DNA from: Nitrospirae bacterium CG2_30_70_394
GTDB lineage: Bacteria > CG2-30-53-67 > CG2-30-70-394
NCBI GenBank assembly: GCA_001873295.1
Contig: MNYW01000180.1
Coordinates: 1-39,596, forward strand
DNA length: 39,596 nucleotides
Direction: 5' to 3'
A program made the position numbers and the translations under genes. Within the stretch, counting starts at the first letter, position 1. Each line of letters begins with the position of its first letter. Of this stretch, positions 8,166-16,831 are shown in pieces. Below the pieces are notes generated by a model. The model was not told where the DNA came from. It made no database searches and saw nothing but the letters and a program-made list of their open reading frames with translations.

Positions 8166-9146
8166 ATGACAGCGACAGACAGGGCCGCGACGGGCGGGCG
8201 GTTCACCCGGCCGGTGGCGGCGGCGGCGGCGGGTCTGCGCCTCGATTGCTGGCTGGCGGAGGGGGCGGGGCTGGGGTTGAGCCGCAGCCAGGCGGCGCGC
8301 CTGTGCCGCACCGGCCACGTGGTGATGGGGGGGCGGCCGGTGAAGCCGTCCAGCCGCCTGGCCGGCGGTGAGGTGGTGGAGATCTCTCTCCCCGCGCCAA
8401 CCCCGAGCCACCACCCGGCCGAGCAGATCGACCTCGTGGTGGTCTACGAGGATGACCACCTCCTGGTGGTCGACAAGCCGGCGGGGATGGTCGTCCACCC
8501 CGCCCCCGGCCACCCCACCCACACCCTCGTGAACGCGGTCCTCGGCCACTGTCCGGGGATCCGCGGGGTCGGCGGCGAGCAGCGGCCGGGGATCGTCCAC
8601 CGGCTCGACAAGGAGACCAGCGGGGTGATGGTCGTGGCCAAGGACGACGCCACCCACCGCGCCCTCTCTGCCGCTTGGCAGGTCCACGCCATCGAGCGCC
8701 GCTACCTCGCCCTCGCCCTCGGCCGCCTGGCGGCGGCGCAGACCGTGGCGGTGGCGATCGGCCGCGACCCGGTGGACCGCAAGCGGATCTCGCCGCGCGC
8801 GCGCCGGCCGCGACCGGCGGTGACCCACCTCGTGCCACAGCGCTGGTTCGGCGAGTTGGCGACCTTGGTGGCGGCGCGCCTGGAGACCGGCCGCACCCAC
8901 CAGGTGCGCGTCCACCTCGCCCACCTCGGCCACCCGCTCCTCGGCGACGCCCTCTACGGCCGCCACAACCGCACCCTGCGCCTCCCCACCGCGACCTACC
9001 ACTTCCCGCGCCAGATGCTCCACGCCGCCCGCCTCGGCTTCACCCACCCGGCGACCGGCGCGTGGCTGTGCTTCGACAGCGGCCTGCCCGCCGACATGGC
9101 CGCGGCGATCCAGTGGCTGGCAACACAGACCGGCGACGAGGGGTAG
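8166..9146 (+). CDS. rluD: 23S rRNA pseudouridine synthase RluD-like
   Basis: 326-residue RluA-family enzyme with an N-terminal S4 RNA-binding domain (about residues 24-75, LDCWLAEGAGLGLSRSQAARL) and a catalytic domain (VVVYEDDHLLVVDKPAGMVVHP, HRLDKETSGVMVVAK with catalytic Asp148, ERRYLALALG, GRTHQVRVHLAHLGHPLLGD). Length and domain order match RluD, which modifies U1911, U1915 and U1917 in helix 69 of 23S rRNA; RluC is the alternative. I chose the ATG at 8166 because the S4 domain begins soon after it and a G-rich, Shine-Dalgarno-like stretch precedes it (8149-8155). The longer frame to 7986 overlaps the TPR gene and is not convincing. Confidence 0.92.
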   Translation: MTATDRAATGGRFTRPVAAAAAGLRLDCWLAEGAGLGLSRSQAARLCRTGHVVMGGRPVKPSSRLAGGEVVEISLPAPTPSHHPAEQIDLVVVYEDDHLLVVDKPAGMVVHPAPGHPTHTLVNAVLGHCPGIRGVGGEQRPGIVHRLDKETSGVMVVAKDDATHRALSAAWQVHAIERRYLALALGRLAAAQTVAVAIGRDPVDRKRISPRARRPRPAVTHLVPQRWFGELATLVAARLETGRTHQVRVHLAHLGHPLLGDALYGRHNRTLRLPTATYHFPRQMLHAARLGFTHPATGAWLCFDSGLPADMAAAIQWLATQTGDEG

Positions 9147-9608
9147 GGACAAGAGAGCGGGTGCGCGACGGCGCGACCGCCGATCCGCACGGCGGGCTCG
9201 CGCAGAGAGGCCAGAGAGGGCGGTGACCGGCAGGACGGCGTCGCCGCGCTGCAACCGCTCCTCCGGCGGGGCCTGCGGCGGTGGCTTGTCCCCATTCACC
9301 GCCCCCACCGGCCGCGGGATTGCACTTCGCCACCGCCCCACAGGAAGAGAGCTCCGCCGCTCCGCGCCTCCGCGCGAGCCGCGCCTGCCGGCCCCTGCTC
9401 AACTCACCGCCACGCGGGGGAATCCCCTTCCCTGGGTCTCGCCCCCTGCGCGATGGCAACGAACCGCGGCGAGCCTCTTCGCCGCGAAGTCACAGGGAGA
9501 GCTCTCCGCAACTCCGCGCGAGCCCGCCTGCCGGCCCGCAGTTCCCGATCGGTTCGCCGCCAACACCCCAGGTGCGCCCCGGCGCGACCAACCACGTCCG
9601 CCCGGGGG
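9147..9608. other. Intergenic with decayed repeat phrases
   Basis: 462 bases between convergent rluD and the TlpA-like gene with no recognisable gene. It holds two related phrases (9339-9394 and 9491-9537), and near 9568-9612 two short similar units (ggtgcgccccggcgcgacca and cacgtccgcccgggggctac) just after the TlpA-like stop. Confidence 0.6.
9339..9537. repeat. Two copies of a degraded intergenic phrase
   Basis: 9339-9394 and 9491-9537 share the order cacagg, agagct, ctccgcgcgagcc and cgcctgccggccc with small gaps between blocks. They resemble the widespread non-coding phrases (ctccgcgcctccgcg type) found between genes of many environmental bacteria. Confidence 0.6.
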
Positions 9609-10118
9609 CTACAGCAGCCCGGTCACCGCCGCCTCCATCCGCTGGCGGTCGATGTAGCCCATGAAGTGGCTGCGCACCATGCCGGCGCGATCGACGATGA
9701 AGGTGGTGGGCAGGCCGAGGATCCCGCCGAAGGCGGCGGCGACCTCCTCGCTGCCGATCACCACCGGATAGTTGATCCCGAAGTCGTGGACGAAGCGCGG
9801 CAGGATCCGCTCGGCGTTGTCGTCCAGGGAGATCCCCACCACCTCCAGCCCCTGGCCGCCGTACTGCTTCTTCAGGTCGATCAGGTCGGGGATCGCCTCG
9901 CGGCAGGGCGGGCACCAGGTGGCCCAGAAGTCGATGATCACCACCTTCCCCTTGAGCGCCGCCAGGGAAACGGGGTGGCCGTCGAGGTCGGTCAGCTCCA
10001 GAGGTGGCACCGCCACCGGCTCCGTCTGGCCGCTGGCGGCGGGCGGCGCGGGTTGCGCCTGGCACGCCCCCACCAGCAAGACGACAGCGAGGAGGGCGAG
10101 GGGGTGCAGGCGGGCCAT
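9609..10118 (-). CDS. TlpA-like thioredoxin-fold lipoprotein
   Basis: 169-residue membrane-anchored thiol-disulfide protein. A signal peptide ends in the lipobox LVGAC, then a proline/alanine linker leads to a TlpA/ResA-type thioredoxin domain: DLDGHPVSLAALKGKVVIIDFWATWCPPC, the redox motif WCPPC, KQYGGQGLEVVGISLDD, and the cis-proline region GLPTTFIVDRAG. Family members reduce periplasmic disulfides, often for cytochrome c maturation; no cytochrome c assembly gene lies next to it, so the client is unknown. The ATG at 10118 has GGAGA four bases upstream. A frame reaching 10352 adds only spacer sequence. Confidence 0.92.
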   Translation of the reverse strand: MARLHPLALLAVVLLVGACQAQPAPPAASGQTEPVAVPPLELTDLDGHPVSLAALKGKVVIIDFWATWCPPCREAIPDLIDLKKQYGGQGLEVVGISLDDNAERILPRFVHDFGINYPVVIGSEEVAAAFGGILGLPTTFIVDRAGMVRSHFMGYIDRQRMEAAVTGLL

Positions 10119-10487
10119 GGGATCTCCGGGGTGGGGGCAGCCCCCTTTTGCCACAGCGGCGCGCAATCGGACAGCCCGGGCGGCTGTCCGACCGCCGCCC
10201 GATCGACCACGACGGGGCAGGGTGAACGACCCCGCGCCCTCCTTGGCGTGGATCCGCGACGTGCTCTCTTCGGGGACCGCTTGCTCATCCGCGCGCGCCG
10301 GCGTTGGCGCACGATCGCGAACGTCCGCCAGACTTTTCACCCCAAGGGTCAAAGGTGCGCGGACGCCAAGGGGTCCTCTTCCTTTCCCGCGCCGCCGCGC
10401 GCGCTCCGCCTCCCCGGCCGCTCGCCTTGGCCACGGCCCGCACCCGCGACCCGTTGCAAGTTTGCAGGATGGACCCCAGCACCTCCC
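10119..10487. other. Intergenic, no gene recognised
   Basis: 369-base spacer between the TlpA-like gene and queE, both on the minus strand. It carries a strong hairpin (10167-10191), a second G/C hairpin followed by TTTT on the plus strand (10133-10149), and decayed phrase-like sequence near 10330-10400. Nothing coding is supported. Confidence 0.55.
10167..10191. terminator. Perfect 10-base-pair hairpin
   Basis: Stem tcggacagcc / ggctgtccga with loop CGGGC, about 50 bases upstream of the TlpA-like start on the minus strand. It could be the end of the queE transcript or a structured leader; there is no clear T-tract. Confidence 0.4.
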
Positions 10488-11123
10488 CTACACGCCGGTG
10501 CGCTCCGGCCCCCAGACAAGCTTGTGGAGCTGGAGCTGGAGGCGCACCGGCAGGCGGGCGGCGAGGATCCACGCCGCCAGCTCCGCCGGGTCGAGGGCGC
10601 CGAAGACCGGGGCGAACAGCAGCGGCCAGCGGCCGGCGAGGTGGTGGGCCTCAAGGGTCGCCACCGCCCAGTCGAAGTCGGCCCGGCCGGTGAGGACGAA
10701 CTTGATCTCGCCGCGCGCGTCGAGCAGCTCCAGGTTCTCCCACCGGTTCGCCGCCACCTCCCCCGAGCCGGGGCTCTTCAAATCGAGGATCACGTGGACC
10801 CCTTCGGGGACCGCGTTGATCGGCAGGCAGTTGCTCGTCTCGAGAAGCACCGAGTGGCCCGCCGCCAGCAGCCGGGCGAGCAACGCCGGCGTCTCGCGCT
10901 GCGCCAGGGGCTCGCCGCCGGTCACCTCCACCAGCGCCACCCCGGCCGCGGCCACTTGGGCCACCACCTGGTCGACCGCCATCTCGGTGCCGCCGGCAAA
11001 GGCGTAGGCGGTGTCGCAGTAGGCGCAGCGCAGCGGACAGCCGGTGAGGCGCACGAAGGTGCACGGCAGGCCGGCGAAGGTGGACTCGCCCTGGATGGAG
11101 GTGAAGATCTCGGTGACCCGCAT
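10488..11123 (-). CDS. queE: 7-carboxy-7-deazaguanine synthase
   Basis: Radical SAM enzyme that turns 6-carboxytetrahydropterin into 7-carboxy-7-deazaguanine in queuosine biosynthesis. The 211-residue protein begins VTEIFTSIQGEST, the QueE signature that binds substrate, followed by the cluster motif CPLRCAYC (Cys29, Cys33, Cys36, the standard CX3CX2C), then VEVTGGEPLAQ, ETSNCLPI and DLKSPGSGE. Length is normal for the family. The ATG at 11123 has no clear Shine-Dalgarno, but upstream sequence adds nothing conserved. QueG of the same pathway is encoded at 17879-18850; queC and queD are not in the window. Confidence 0.95.
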   Translation of the reverse strand: MRVTEIFTSIQGESTFAGLPCTFVRLTGCPLRCAYCDTAYAFAGGTEMAVDQVVAQVAAAGVALVEVTGGEPLAQRETPALLARLLAAGHSVLLETSNCLPINAVPEGVHVILDLKSPGSGEVAANRWENLELLDARGEIKFVLTGRADFDWAVATLEAHHLAGRWPLLFAPVFGALDPAELAAWILAARLPVRLQLQLHKLVWGPERTGV

Positions 11124-11479
11124 GGGCAGAGAGGGGATGGCGGATGGAAAGCCGCGGAGGCCCATGATTGGCGAGGCGGGGAGAGCGAACAACCGGCGCG
11201 GGGCGCGGCCAGCGGTCCGCCCGTCGCGGATCGCTCGTTGCGGGAGGCCGAGGCGCCGGTCGAACTCTGGCGAGTGTCGCGCGCAGCAGGCGCGACTCCG
11301 GGCCGAGCTCCGCTTCTTTGCCGGCGATCGGAGCCCAAGGCCGGCCGGCGGTCCACCGATCCCGCCGTCGTTCCCCCGAAAAGCCGAAGCGCAATGCTGA
11401 GAGCTGCGTGGGCCCGGTCCCTTAGTGGCGCCACGGCAGGTATCTTGGCCATCTTTCTCCCCGCCCCCCGCCCCCAGCC
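11124..11479. other. Divergent intergenic region, no gene recognised
   Basis: 356 bases between queE (minus) and the ferredoxin gene (plus). No protein motif, hairpin or sure promoter could be recognised; a TATCTT at 11439-11444 is a possible -10 for the ferredoxin gene. Confidence 0.5.
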
Positions 11480-11785
11480 ATGCCCCACATCACCTTCATG
11501 CCGTGCGGCCTCGCGGGCGAGGTCGCGGAGGGGACGACCCTCCTCGAGGCAGCCGACCAGCTCGACCTCCTCGGGGTCGCCGGCTTGGAGATCCCGGATG
11601 GCTGTACCCGCCAGTGCGAGTGCTGCACCTGCAAGGTGCGCATCGTTTCCGGCTGGGACCACTTGTCGGCGATCTCCGACGACGAGAACGTTCTCCTCGC
11701 CGACAACGGCGCCGCCGACGACGACCGCCTCTCCTGCCAGGCCACGATCCACGGCGACGTGGTGGTCTGGTTCGACGGCACCTGA
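11480..11785 (+). CDS. 2Fe-2S ferredoxin, adrenodoxin-like
   Basis: 101-residue soluble electron carrier. It has the beta-grasp layout: ITFMPCGLAGEVAEGTTLLEAADQ, the cluster loop with Cys42, Cys48 and Cys51 (C-X5-C-X2-C), and the fourth ligand Cys86 in RLSCQATI. Spacing fits the adrenodoxin/ISC ferredoxin class more than the plant class. Two extra cysteines (46 and 49) sit within the loop, giving five in ten residues. No isc or P450 gene is adjacent, so the partner is unknown; queE and QueG, which need electrons, are encoded nearby but a link is only a guess. No Shine-Dalgarno precedes the ATG. Confidence 0.9.
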   Translation: MPHITFMPCGLAGEVAEGTTLLEAADQLDLLGVAGLEIPDGCTRQCECCTCKVRIVSGWDHLSAISDDENVLLADNGAADDDRLSCQATIHGDVVVWFDGT

Positions 11786-11944
11786 GCAACCGAGGCGCCT
11801 GGCGGCCGGGATCGAGCGACCGGGCGCGCCGGTGGTGATCAGCGCGCCGGGCGGGGTATCCTGCGCTCGCCACACCGATATCGCAGCCCCGCCGCGCCCA
11901 CCCCAACCCCGTCACCGGACGCGTCCCTTCCCCCACCACCGGTC

Positions 11945-13117
11945 GTGACCCATCCCGTCTATATCCAGTCCGTTGCCGCCCTCCTCCCCGGTCGCCCGAT
12001 CCTCAACGCGGAGATCGAGGCGGTCCTCGGCCAGGTTGGCGGCCAGCGCTCTAGGGCACGCGCCGTCGTCTTGCGGCGCAATGGCATCCGCCAGCGCCAC
12101 TACTGTTTCGACCCGGAGAGCCGCGCCTGGAACTACACCGGGGCATCGCTGGCCGCCGCCTGCGGCCGCGAGGCGGTGGCACGGGCGGGGATGGCGCTGG
12201 CCGACGTCGCCTTCCTCTGTTGTGCCACCACCACCCCCGACCAGGTCCTGCCACCCCACGCCGCCATGGTCCAAGGCGAGTTGGGGATCCCCCGCTGCGC
12301 GATCGGCACGGTCCACGGGGTGTGCTCCTCCTCCGCCGGCGCCTTCGACTGGGCCAGCCTGCAAGTGGCCGCCGGCCGCCACCCGAACGCCCTGGTGATC
12401 GGCAGCGAGCGCGCCTCCCAGGGGCTGCGGCGGGAGCACTACGAGTACGGCCCGCGCTTTCGCGCCTTTCTTGAAGGGCTGTGCGCTGACCTGGGGGTGA
12501 CCGCGACCGGAAGCGACCTCGACGCCACCCTGAATCGCCACCGCCGGAGCCTGGAGTTCGACGAGGACTTCCTCCGCTGGATGCTCTCCGACGGCGCCGG
12601 CGCCGTGGTCCTCGGGCGCGAGCCGCGGCCGGGCGGTCTGGAGGTGGTGCACGTGGAGATGGAGTCGCGCGCCGGCGAGCTCCCTTCGTGCATGACCGGC
12701 GGCCGCGAGTGGTCCGACTGCGTGGTGGACGCGGCGATCGACGGCGTGTTGAACCTGCGCCAGGACATCGAGCTGCTCAACGACCACATCGTGGGGGTGA
12801 CCGTCGAGGCGGTGGGCCGCTGCCTCGACCACGCGGCGGTGGCGCCCGAGGCGGTGGACGTGATCATCCCCCACCTCTCCAGCGTCTACTTCATCGACCA
12901 CACCGCCCGCCGCCTCGCCGAGGTGGGGCTGGCCCTCCCACGCGAGCGCTGGTTCACCAACCTCACCCGGGTGGGCAACGTCGGCACCGCCTCCATCTGG
13001 ATCGCCCTGGAGGAGGCCCTGCGCACCGGCCGCATCCAGTCCGGCCAGACGGTGCTGCTGGTGGTGCCGGAGTCGTCACGGTTCAACACCGTCTGCCTCC
13101 TCCTGCGCGCGGTGTAG
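11945..13117 (+). CDS. Beta-ketoacyl-ACP synthase III-like thiolase-fold enzyme
   Basis: 390-residue condensing enzyme of the FabH class. The Cys-His-Asn triad is visible: Cys127 in HGVCSSSAGAF, His310 in IIPHLSS and Asn345 in GNVGTASI. Other FabH-like parts are TTTPDQVLPPHAAMVQ, LSDGAGAVVLGR and the C-terminal LLVVPESSRFN. It is longer than housekeeping FabH (about 320 residues), with an insert around residues 160-205. It may therefore load an unusual acyl group or act in a specialised lipid or secondary-metabolite pathway, as do DarB- or OleA-like relatives, rather than in core fatty acid initiation. The start is a GTG without a clear Shine-Dalgarno. It lies between the ferredoxin and DAHP-synthase-like genes on the same strand but with gaps of 159 and 313 bases. 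Confidence 0.85.
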   Translation: MTHPVYIQSVAALLPGRPILNAEIEAVLGQVGGQRSRARAVVLRRNGIRQRHYCFDPESRAWNYTGASLAAACGREAVARAGMALADVAFLCCATTTPDQVLPPHAAMVQGELGIPRCAIGTVHGVCSSSAGAFDWASLQVAAGRHPNALVIGSERASQGLRREHYEYGPRFRAFLEGLCADLGVTATGSDLDATLNRHRRSLEFDEDFLRWMLSDGAGAVVLGREPRPGGLEVVHVEMESRAGELPSCMTGGREWSDCVVDAAIDGVLNLRQDIELLNDHIVGVTVEAVGRCLDHAAVAPEAVDVIIPHLSSVYFIDHTARRLAEVGLALPRERWFTNLTRVGNVGTASIWIALEEALRTGRIQSGQTVLLVVPESSRFNTVCLLLRAV

Positions 13118-13430
13118 GCGACGGGCGTGGTCTGCACCCCATCTTCCGGCCGCGTCCTCGGCCGGATCCTCGACGTAGCACAGCTCAAGCCAGAGGCCCG
13201 CGGGTCGGGCGAAATCTGGGGCGCGTGGCGCACCCTTTAGCCGGCAATCGGTGGGCGGCGGCGACACGACCTACGGATGCGGTCCCTTCGCTGTCGCCCC
13301 ATGGGGAACCGTTTTGGGATGGGGTGGGCGCGCCCGTACGGAACGCGCGCGCAGCTTGGGACCCCGCCGCCTCTCTGGTAACCTCCGCGGTCCCCTGTTC
13401 ACCGGCGGGTTCGGCCCGCGGAGCAAGACC
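13118..13430. other. Intergenic with a possible gene remnant
   Basis: 313-base spacer. On the minus strand 13246-13148 encodes a stretch (APDFARPAGLWLELCYVEDP) that looks like the last strands of a glyoxalase/VOC domain, without a complete gene. A possible -10 (GGTAACCT) lies near 13377-13384. Confidence 0.4.
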
Positions 13431-14543
13431 ATGGAGATCTACCTAGAAGAGAACTTCGACCTCGCCCACACCGGTGAGGTGTGTGAACGGATCGAGGCGG
13501 TCGCCGCCGAGTGCGGGGTCACCATCGACTCCCTCAACCTCGACCGCGGCACCACCGGCCTCACCAAGCTGGAGGTGAAGGCGCGCGAGACCCATCGCAT
13601 CCCGATCGACCGGATCGAGAACCTCCCCTACGTGGCGCGGGTCGCCCGCCTGCTGCCGCCGTGGCGGCAGATCTCCCGCAAGTACGATCCGGCGCCGCGG
13701 GAGATCCACATCTTTGGCGAGTCGCGCATCGGCGCCGGCCACTTCCTGTGGACCGTGGGGCCGTGCGCGGTGGAGGAGGAGAACCTCTACTACGAGATCA
13801 TCGACGCGATCATGGGGGTGAAGTTCCCATCCGAGGCGCAGATGCACGTCGCCTTCCGCGGCTTCATCGACAAGAACCGCACCTCGGTCTACTCGTGGGA
13901 GGGGATCTGCGCCGCGGGGATCCCGTGGGTGCGGGCGATGCGCGCCAAGTACAACGTCGCGGTAGCGAACGAGGTCATGCAGATCTCCGACATCGAGCGC
14001 TACCAGGGGGTCTTCGACATCCTCCAGGTCGGCACCCGCTCGGCCGAGTTCGCCCGGCTGTTTGACGCCCTCGGCAAGACCGACTTCACCGTCTATCTGA
14101 AGAACGGCCGCGGCAACACCATCGACGAGTTCCTCAACTACGCCGAACGGATCGTCGCCGGCGGCAACGAGAAGGTGGTCCTGGTGGTACGCGGTACCCA
14201 GACCACCAACCCCAAGTACCTGCGCAACGCCGCCGCGCTGGAGTGGGGGCCGGTCCTGCGCGGCCTCACCCGCCAGCCCATCGTCTTCGACTGCTCCCAC
14301 TCGGTGGGCCAGCGCGAGCTGGTGGTGGACGCGATGATGGCGGCGGTCGCGTCCGGCTACGACGGCCTGGAGAGTGACGTCCACGCCGCCCCGGGGCGGG
14401 CGAAGGTAGACGGCCGCCAGGCGCTCCTTCCCGAGGTCTTCGAGGCGATGGCGCACTTCGTGGTGGAGGCCCGCCTCGCCTACCTGGAGCGCCACCGGCT
14501 GTTCGAGGAGCGCGGCTACATGCACACCTTCATGAACCCGTGA
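13431..14543 (+). CDS. Divergent DAHP synthase-like (type I beta) TIM-barrel protein
   Basis: 370-residue protein related to 3-deoxy-7-phosphoheptulonate / KDO8P synthases, which condense phosphoenolpyruvate with a sugar phosphate. After an N-terminal domain of about 90 residues, the barrel shows the metal Cys112 in GPCAVE, DKNRTSVYSWEG (residues 147-158, aligning with RKPRTSPYSFQG), DILQVGTRSAEF, the PEP loop LKNGRGNTIDEF, CSHSVGQREL with metal His290, and VDGRQAL with Asp327. Departures from the classical enzyme: the metal Glu is Asp316 (LESDVH for IVEVH), KPRTSP reads KNRTSV, and KRG reads KNG. The ATG has GGAG seven bases upstream. It may be a true DAHP synthase or a paralogue with a changed substrate; no other aro gene is near. 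Confidence 0.78.
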   Translation: MEIYLEENFDLAHTGEVCERIEAVAAECGVTIDSLNLDRGTTGLTKLEVKARETHRIPIDRIENLPYVARVARLLPPWRQISRKYDPAPREIHIFGESRIGAGHFLWTVGPCAVEEENLYYEIIDAIMGVKFPSEAQMHVAFRGFIDKNRTSVYSWEGICAAGIPWVRAMRAKYNVAVANEVMQISDIERYQGVFDILQVGTRSAEFARLFDALGKTDFTVYLKNGRGNTIDEFLNYAERIVAGGNEKVVLVVRGTQTTNPKYLRNAAALEWGPVLRGLTRQPIVFDCSHSVGQRELVVDAMMAAVASGYDGLESDVHAAPGRAKVDGRQALLPEVFEAMAHFVVEARLAYLERHRLFEERGYMHTFMNP

Positions 14544-14555
14544 AGGTGACGGCGG

Positions 14556-14576
14556 CGCCCACCCGAGGGGTGGGCG
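14556..14576. terminator. Hairpin between convergent genes
   Basis: A perfect 9-base stem (cgcccaccc / gggtgggcg) with a GAG loop lies 12 bases after the DAHP-synthase-like stop and 48 bases beyond the slipin stop. No T-tract; it may serve both directions. Confidence 0.45.
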
Positions 14577-14624
14577 GACTGGGGAGGGCGGGAGGGGGCT
14601 CCTACGGCCTGCCGCACCCAGCGG

Positions 14625-15389
14625 CTACGCCTCTCCCTTGCCCTTCCCCAATTTCGGGATCAGCTCCAGGGGGATGGGGAGGACGACGGTGGCGTGCTCG
14701 CCGGTGATGTCCACCAGGGTTTGGAGGTAGCGGAGCTGGAGGGCCGCGGGCTCCTTCATCATGATCGCCGCCGCCTCCGCCAGGCGGGTCGAGGCCTGGA
14801 ACTCACCCTCGGCGTTGATCACCTTGGCGCGCCGCTCGCGCTCCGCCTCCGCCTGCTTGGCGATCGCCCGCTGCATGTCCTGGGGGAGGTCAACGTGCTT
14901 GATCTCCACCAGCGAGACCTTGATCCCCCAGGTGTCGGACTGGGCGTCGAGGATATTTTGGAGCTTCTCGTTGATCTGCTCGCGCTCGGACAGGAGCTGG
15001 TCGAGATCCACCTCGCCGAGGACCGAGCGCAGGGTGGTTTGGGCAAGCTGGCTGGTGGCGTAGAGGTAGTCCTCCACCTCGACGATCGCCCGCTCCGGGT
15101 CCATCACCCGGAAGTAGAGCACCGCGTTCACCTTCACCGAGACGTTGTCACGGGTGATCACGTCCTGCGGCGGCACATCCATGGCCACGGTGCGCAGGGA
15201 GACCTTCACCATCTTGTCAATCACCGGGATGAGGATGATCAACCCCGGCCCCTTGGCGCGCAGCAGGCGGCCCAGGCGGAAGACCACCCCGCGCTCGTAT
15301 TCGCGCAGGATCTTGATCGCCGAGGTGGCGATCGCCGCCAGGAAGACGACCAGCACGAGGTAGGGGATCGGATCGAAGGAGAAGAACAT
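14625..15389 (-). CDS. Slipin (stomatin/prohibitin SPFH family) membrane protein
   Basis: 254-residue membrane scaffold of the slipin/p-stomatin group. One N-terminal transmembrane helix (about residues 8-25, [17 protein letters not shown]) is followed by the SPFH domain ([84 protein letters not shown]) and a charged coiled-coil ([26 protein letters not shown]). It ends in a hydrophobic strand and a short Lys/Gly tail. The ATG at 15389 has GGAG seven bases upstream. It lies 61 bases downstream of nfeD; slipin plus long NfeD is the standard operon in which the NfeD protease can cleave the stomatin tail. A role in membrane microdomains or envelope stress is inferred from the family. Confidence 0.94.
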   Translation of the reverse strand: MFFSFDPIPYLVLVVFLAAIATSAIKILREYERGVVFRLGRLLRAKGPGLIILIPVIDKMVKVSLRTVAMDVPPQDVITRDNVSVKVNAVLYFRVMDPERAIVEVEDYLYATSQLAQTTLRSVLGEVDLDQLLSEREQINEKLQNILDAQSDTWGIKVSLVEIKHVDLPQDMQRAIAKQAEAERERRAKVINAEGEFQASTRLAEAAAIMMKEPAALQLRYLQTLVDITGEHATVVLPIPLELIPKLGKGKGEA

Positions 15390-15450
15390 GGCATGGCTCC
15401 GGCAGGGGGTGGACAAGATGGCGTGAGGGGCGTGATGCGCACGTGACCGA

Positions 15451-16791
15451 TCAGCGCTCGGCGGTTCGGGGATCCTCCACGAGCGGCTCCACAGTAACCT
15501 CCAAGCCGCGGACCGCCACCACCCGCACCCGCGTACCCACTTCCACCGGAACCGCGGCGCGGGCGTTCCACAGCTCGCCGTGGACGAAGACCTTGCCGGT
15601 GGGGCCGGCGGGAGCCAGGGGGGTGCGCGCCTCGCCCTCTTCCCCCACCAGCCCCTCAAGGCCGGTGGCCGCCTGGCGGCGTTGTGCCTTCAGACCCAGC
15701 CCGACGGCGAACAGGAAGAAGGCGGCGGTGGCGGCGGTGGCCGGCACCACCACCCGCCAAGAGAGGCCGAAGCCGATCGCCTCGGGGACCCGGAAGAGCA
15801 TGATCGAGCCGAGGGTGAAGGCGACCAGGCCGCCGGCGGTGAGGATCCCGTGGGTGGGGACGAACAGGTCGATGACGAACAGAACCAGCGCCACCGCCAG
15901 CAAGGCGGCGCCGGCGCCGTTGAACGGCAGCATGCCGAGGGCGAAGGCGGCGAGGACCAGGGAGATGGCGCCGGCGACGCCGGGGAAGATGGCGCCCGGG
16001 TTGGCGAGCTCGAAGATCAGGCCGTACACCCCCACCAGCATCAACAGGTAGGCGGCGTTCGGGTCGGCGAGCCAGCCCATGAAGCGGTAGCGAAACGGTG
16101 TCGCCACCTCCACCACCGCCGCCCCCCGGGTGTGCAGGATCACCCCGTTCTGCCCGGCGACCTCTACCGCCCGGCCGTCGACTCCGGCGAGCAGCGCCGC
16201 GAGGTCCGGGGCGACCAGGTCGACCACCCCCTCCTTCAGCGCCTCTTGCTCGGTGATCGACAACGACTCGCGCACCGCCCCCTCCGCCCACTTGGCGTTG
16301 CGCGAGCGGCGCTCGGCGAGGGTCCGGGCGAAGGCCGCGGTGTCGTTGGTCACCTTCGCGGTCATCGTCTCGCCCATCTCGCCGCCGCCCATGGGGGAGG
16401 GCATCGCCACCGGGTGGGCGGCACCGAGGTTCGTCCCCGGCGCCATCGCCGCGACGTGCGCCGCGAGGGTGAGAAAGAGGCCGGCGGAACCGGCACGGGC
16501 GCCGGCGGGGGCGATGTAGACGATCACCGGCACCGGGCTGGCGAGGATCGCCTGCACCATCGCGCGGGTGGTGGTGAGCAGGCCACCCGGGGTGTCGAGG
16601 GAGACCACCAGGGCCGCCGCCCCCTCCTGCCGCGCCTGGTCGAGGGCGTCGGCGAGGCGGCGGCCCGCCACCGGGTCGACGGCGGTGGCGAGGGTCAAGT
16701 GGAGGACGTGGCGCGGGGGTGAGGGGTCCACGCCCAACGCGGGGAGGGCGGCGAGGAGGAGGGCGGCGAAAAGAAGGCGGCGGCAGACCAT
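15451..16791 (-). CDS. nfeD: NfeD long-form membrane serine protease
   Basis: 446-residue ClpP-class membrane protease. It has a signal peptide (residues 1-20), a periplasmic Ser-Lys protease domain with SLDTPGGLL, the nucleophile region [11 protein letters not shown] (Ser102) and candidate Lys146 in MTAKVTND, then about four to five transmembrane helices (roughly residues 238-370), and a C-terminal OB-fold NfeD domain ([32 protein letters not shown]). Archaeal homologues cleave the hydrophobic tail of the partner stomatin, encoded here just downstream. The start is the only reasonable ATG; no Shine-Dalgarno is seen, and TACACT lies three bases before it. It is divergent from the SCP2-like gene. 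Confidence 0.94.
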   Translation of the reverse strand: MVCRRLLFAALLLAALPALGVDPSPPRHVLHLTLATAVDPVAGRRLADALDQARQEGAAALVVSLDTPGGLLTTTRAMVQAILASPVPVIVYIAPAGARAGSAGLFLTLAAHVAAMAPGTNLGAAHPVAMPSPMGGGEMGETMTAKVTNDTAAFARTLAERRSRNAKWAEGAVRESLSITEQEALKEGVVDLVAPDLAALLAGVDGRAVEVAGQNGVILHTRGAAVVEVATPFRYRFMGWLADPNAAYLLMLVGVYGLIFELANPGAIFPGVAGAISLVLAAFALGMLPFNGAGAALLAVALVLFVIDLFVPTHGILTAGGLVAFTLGSIMLFRVPEAIGFGLSWRVVVPATAATAAFFLFAVGLGLKAQRRQAATGLEGLVGEEGEARTPLAPAGPTGKVFVHGELWNARAAVPVEVGTRVRVVAVRGLEVTVEPLVEDPRTAER

Positions 16792-16831
16792 GGCGGCAGT
16801 GTAGCGGCGGGGGCGAAGATCGCGTGGATCG

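Noticed and set aside
9453-11948. 831-residue plus-strand open frame
   Set aside because: It crosses two minus-strand genes with clear motifs (TlpA-like, queE) and the spacers; a high-GC artefact.
15580-16722. 380-residue plus-strand open frame
   Set aside because: Antisense to nfeD, whose protease, membrane and OB-fold parts are unmistakable.
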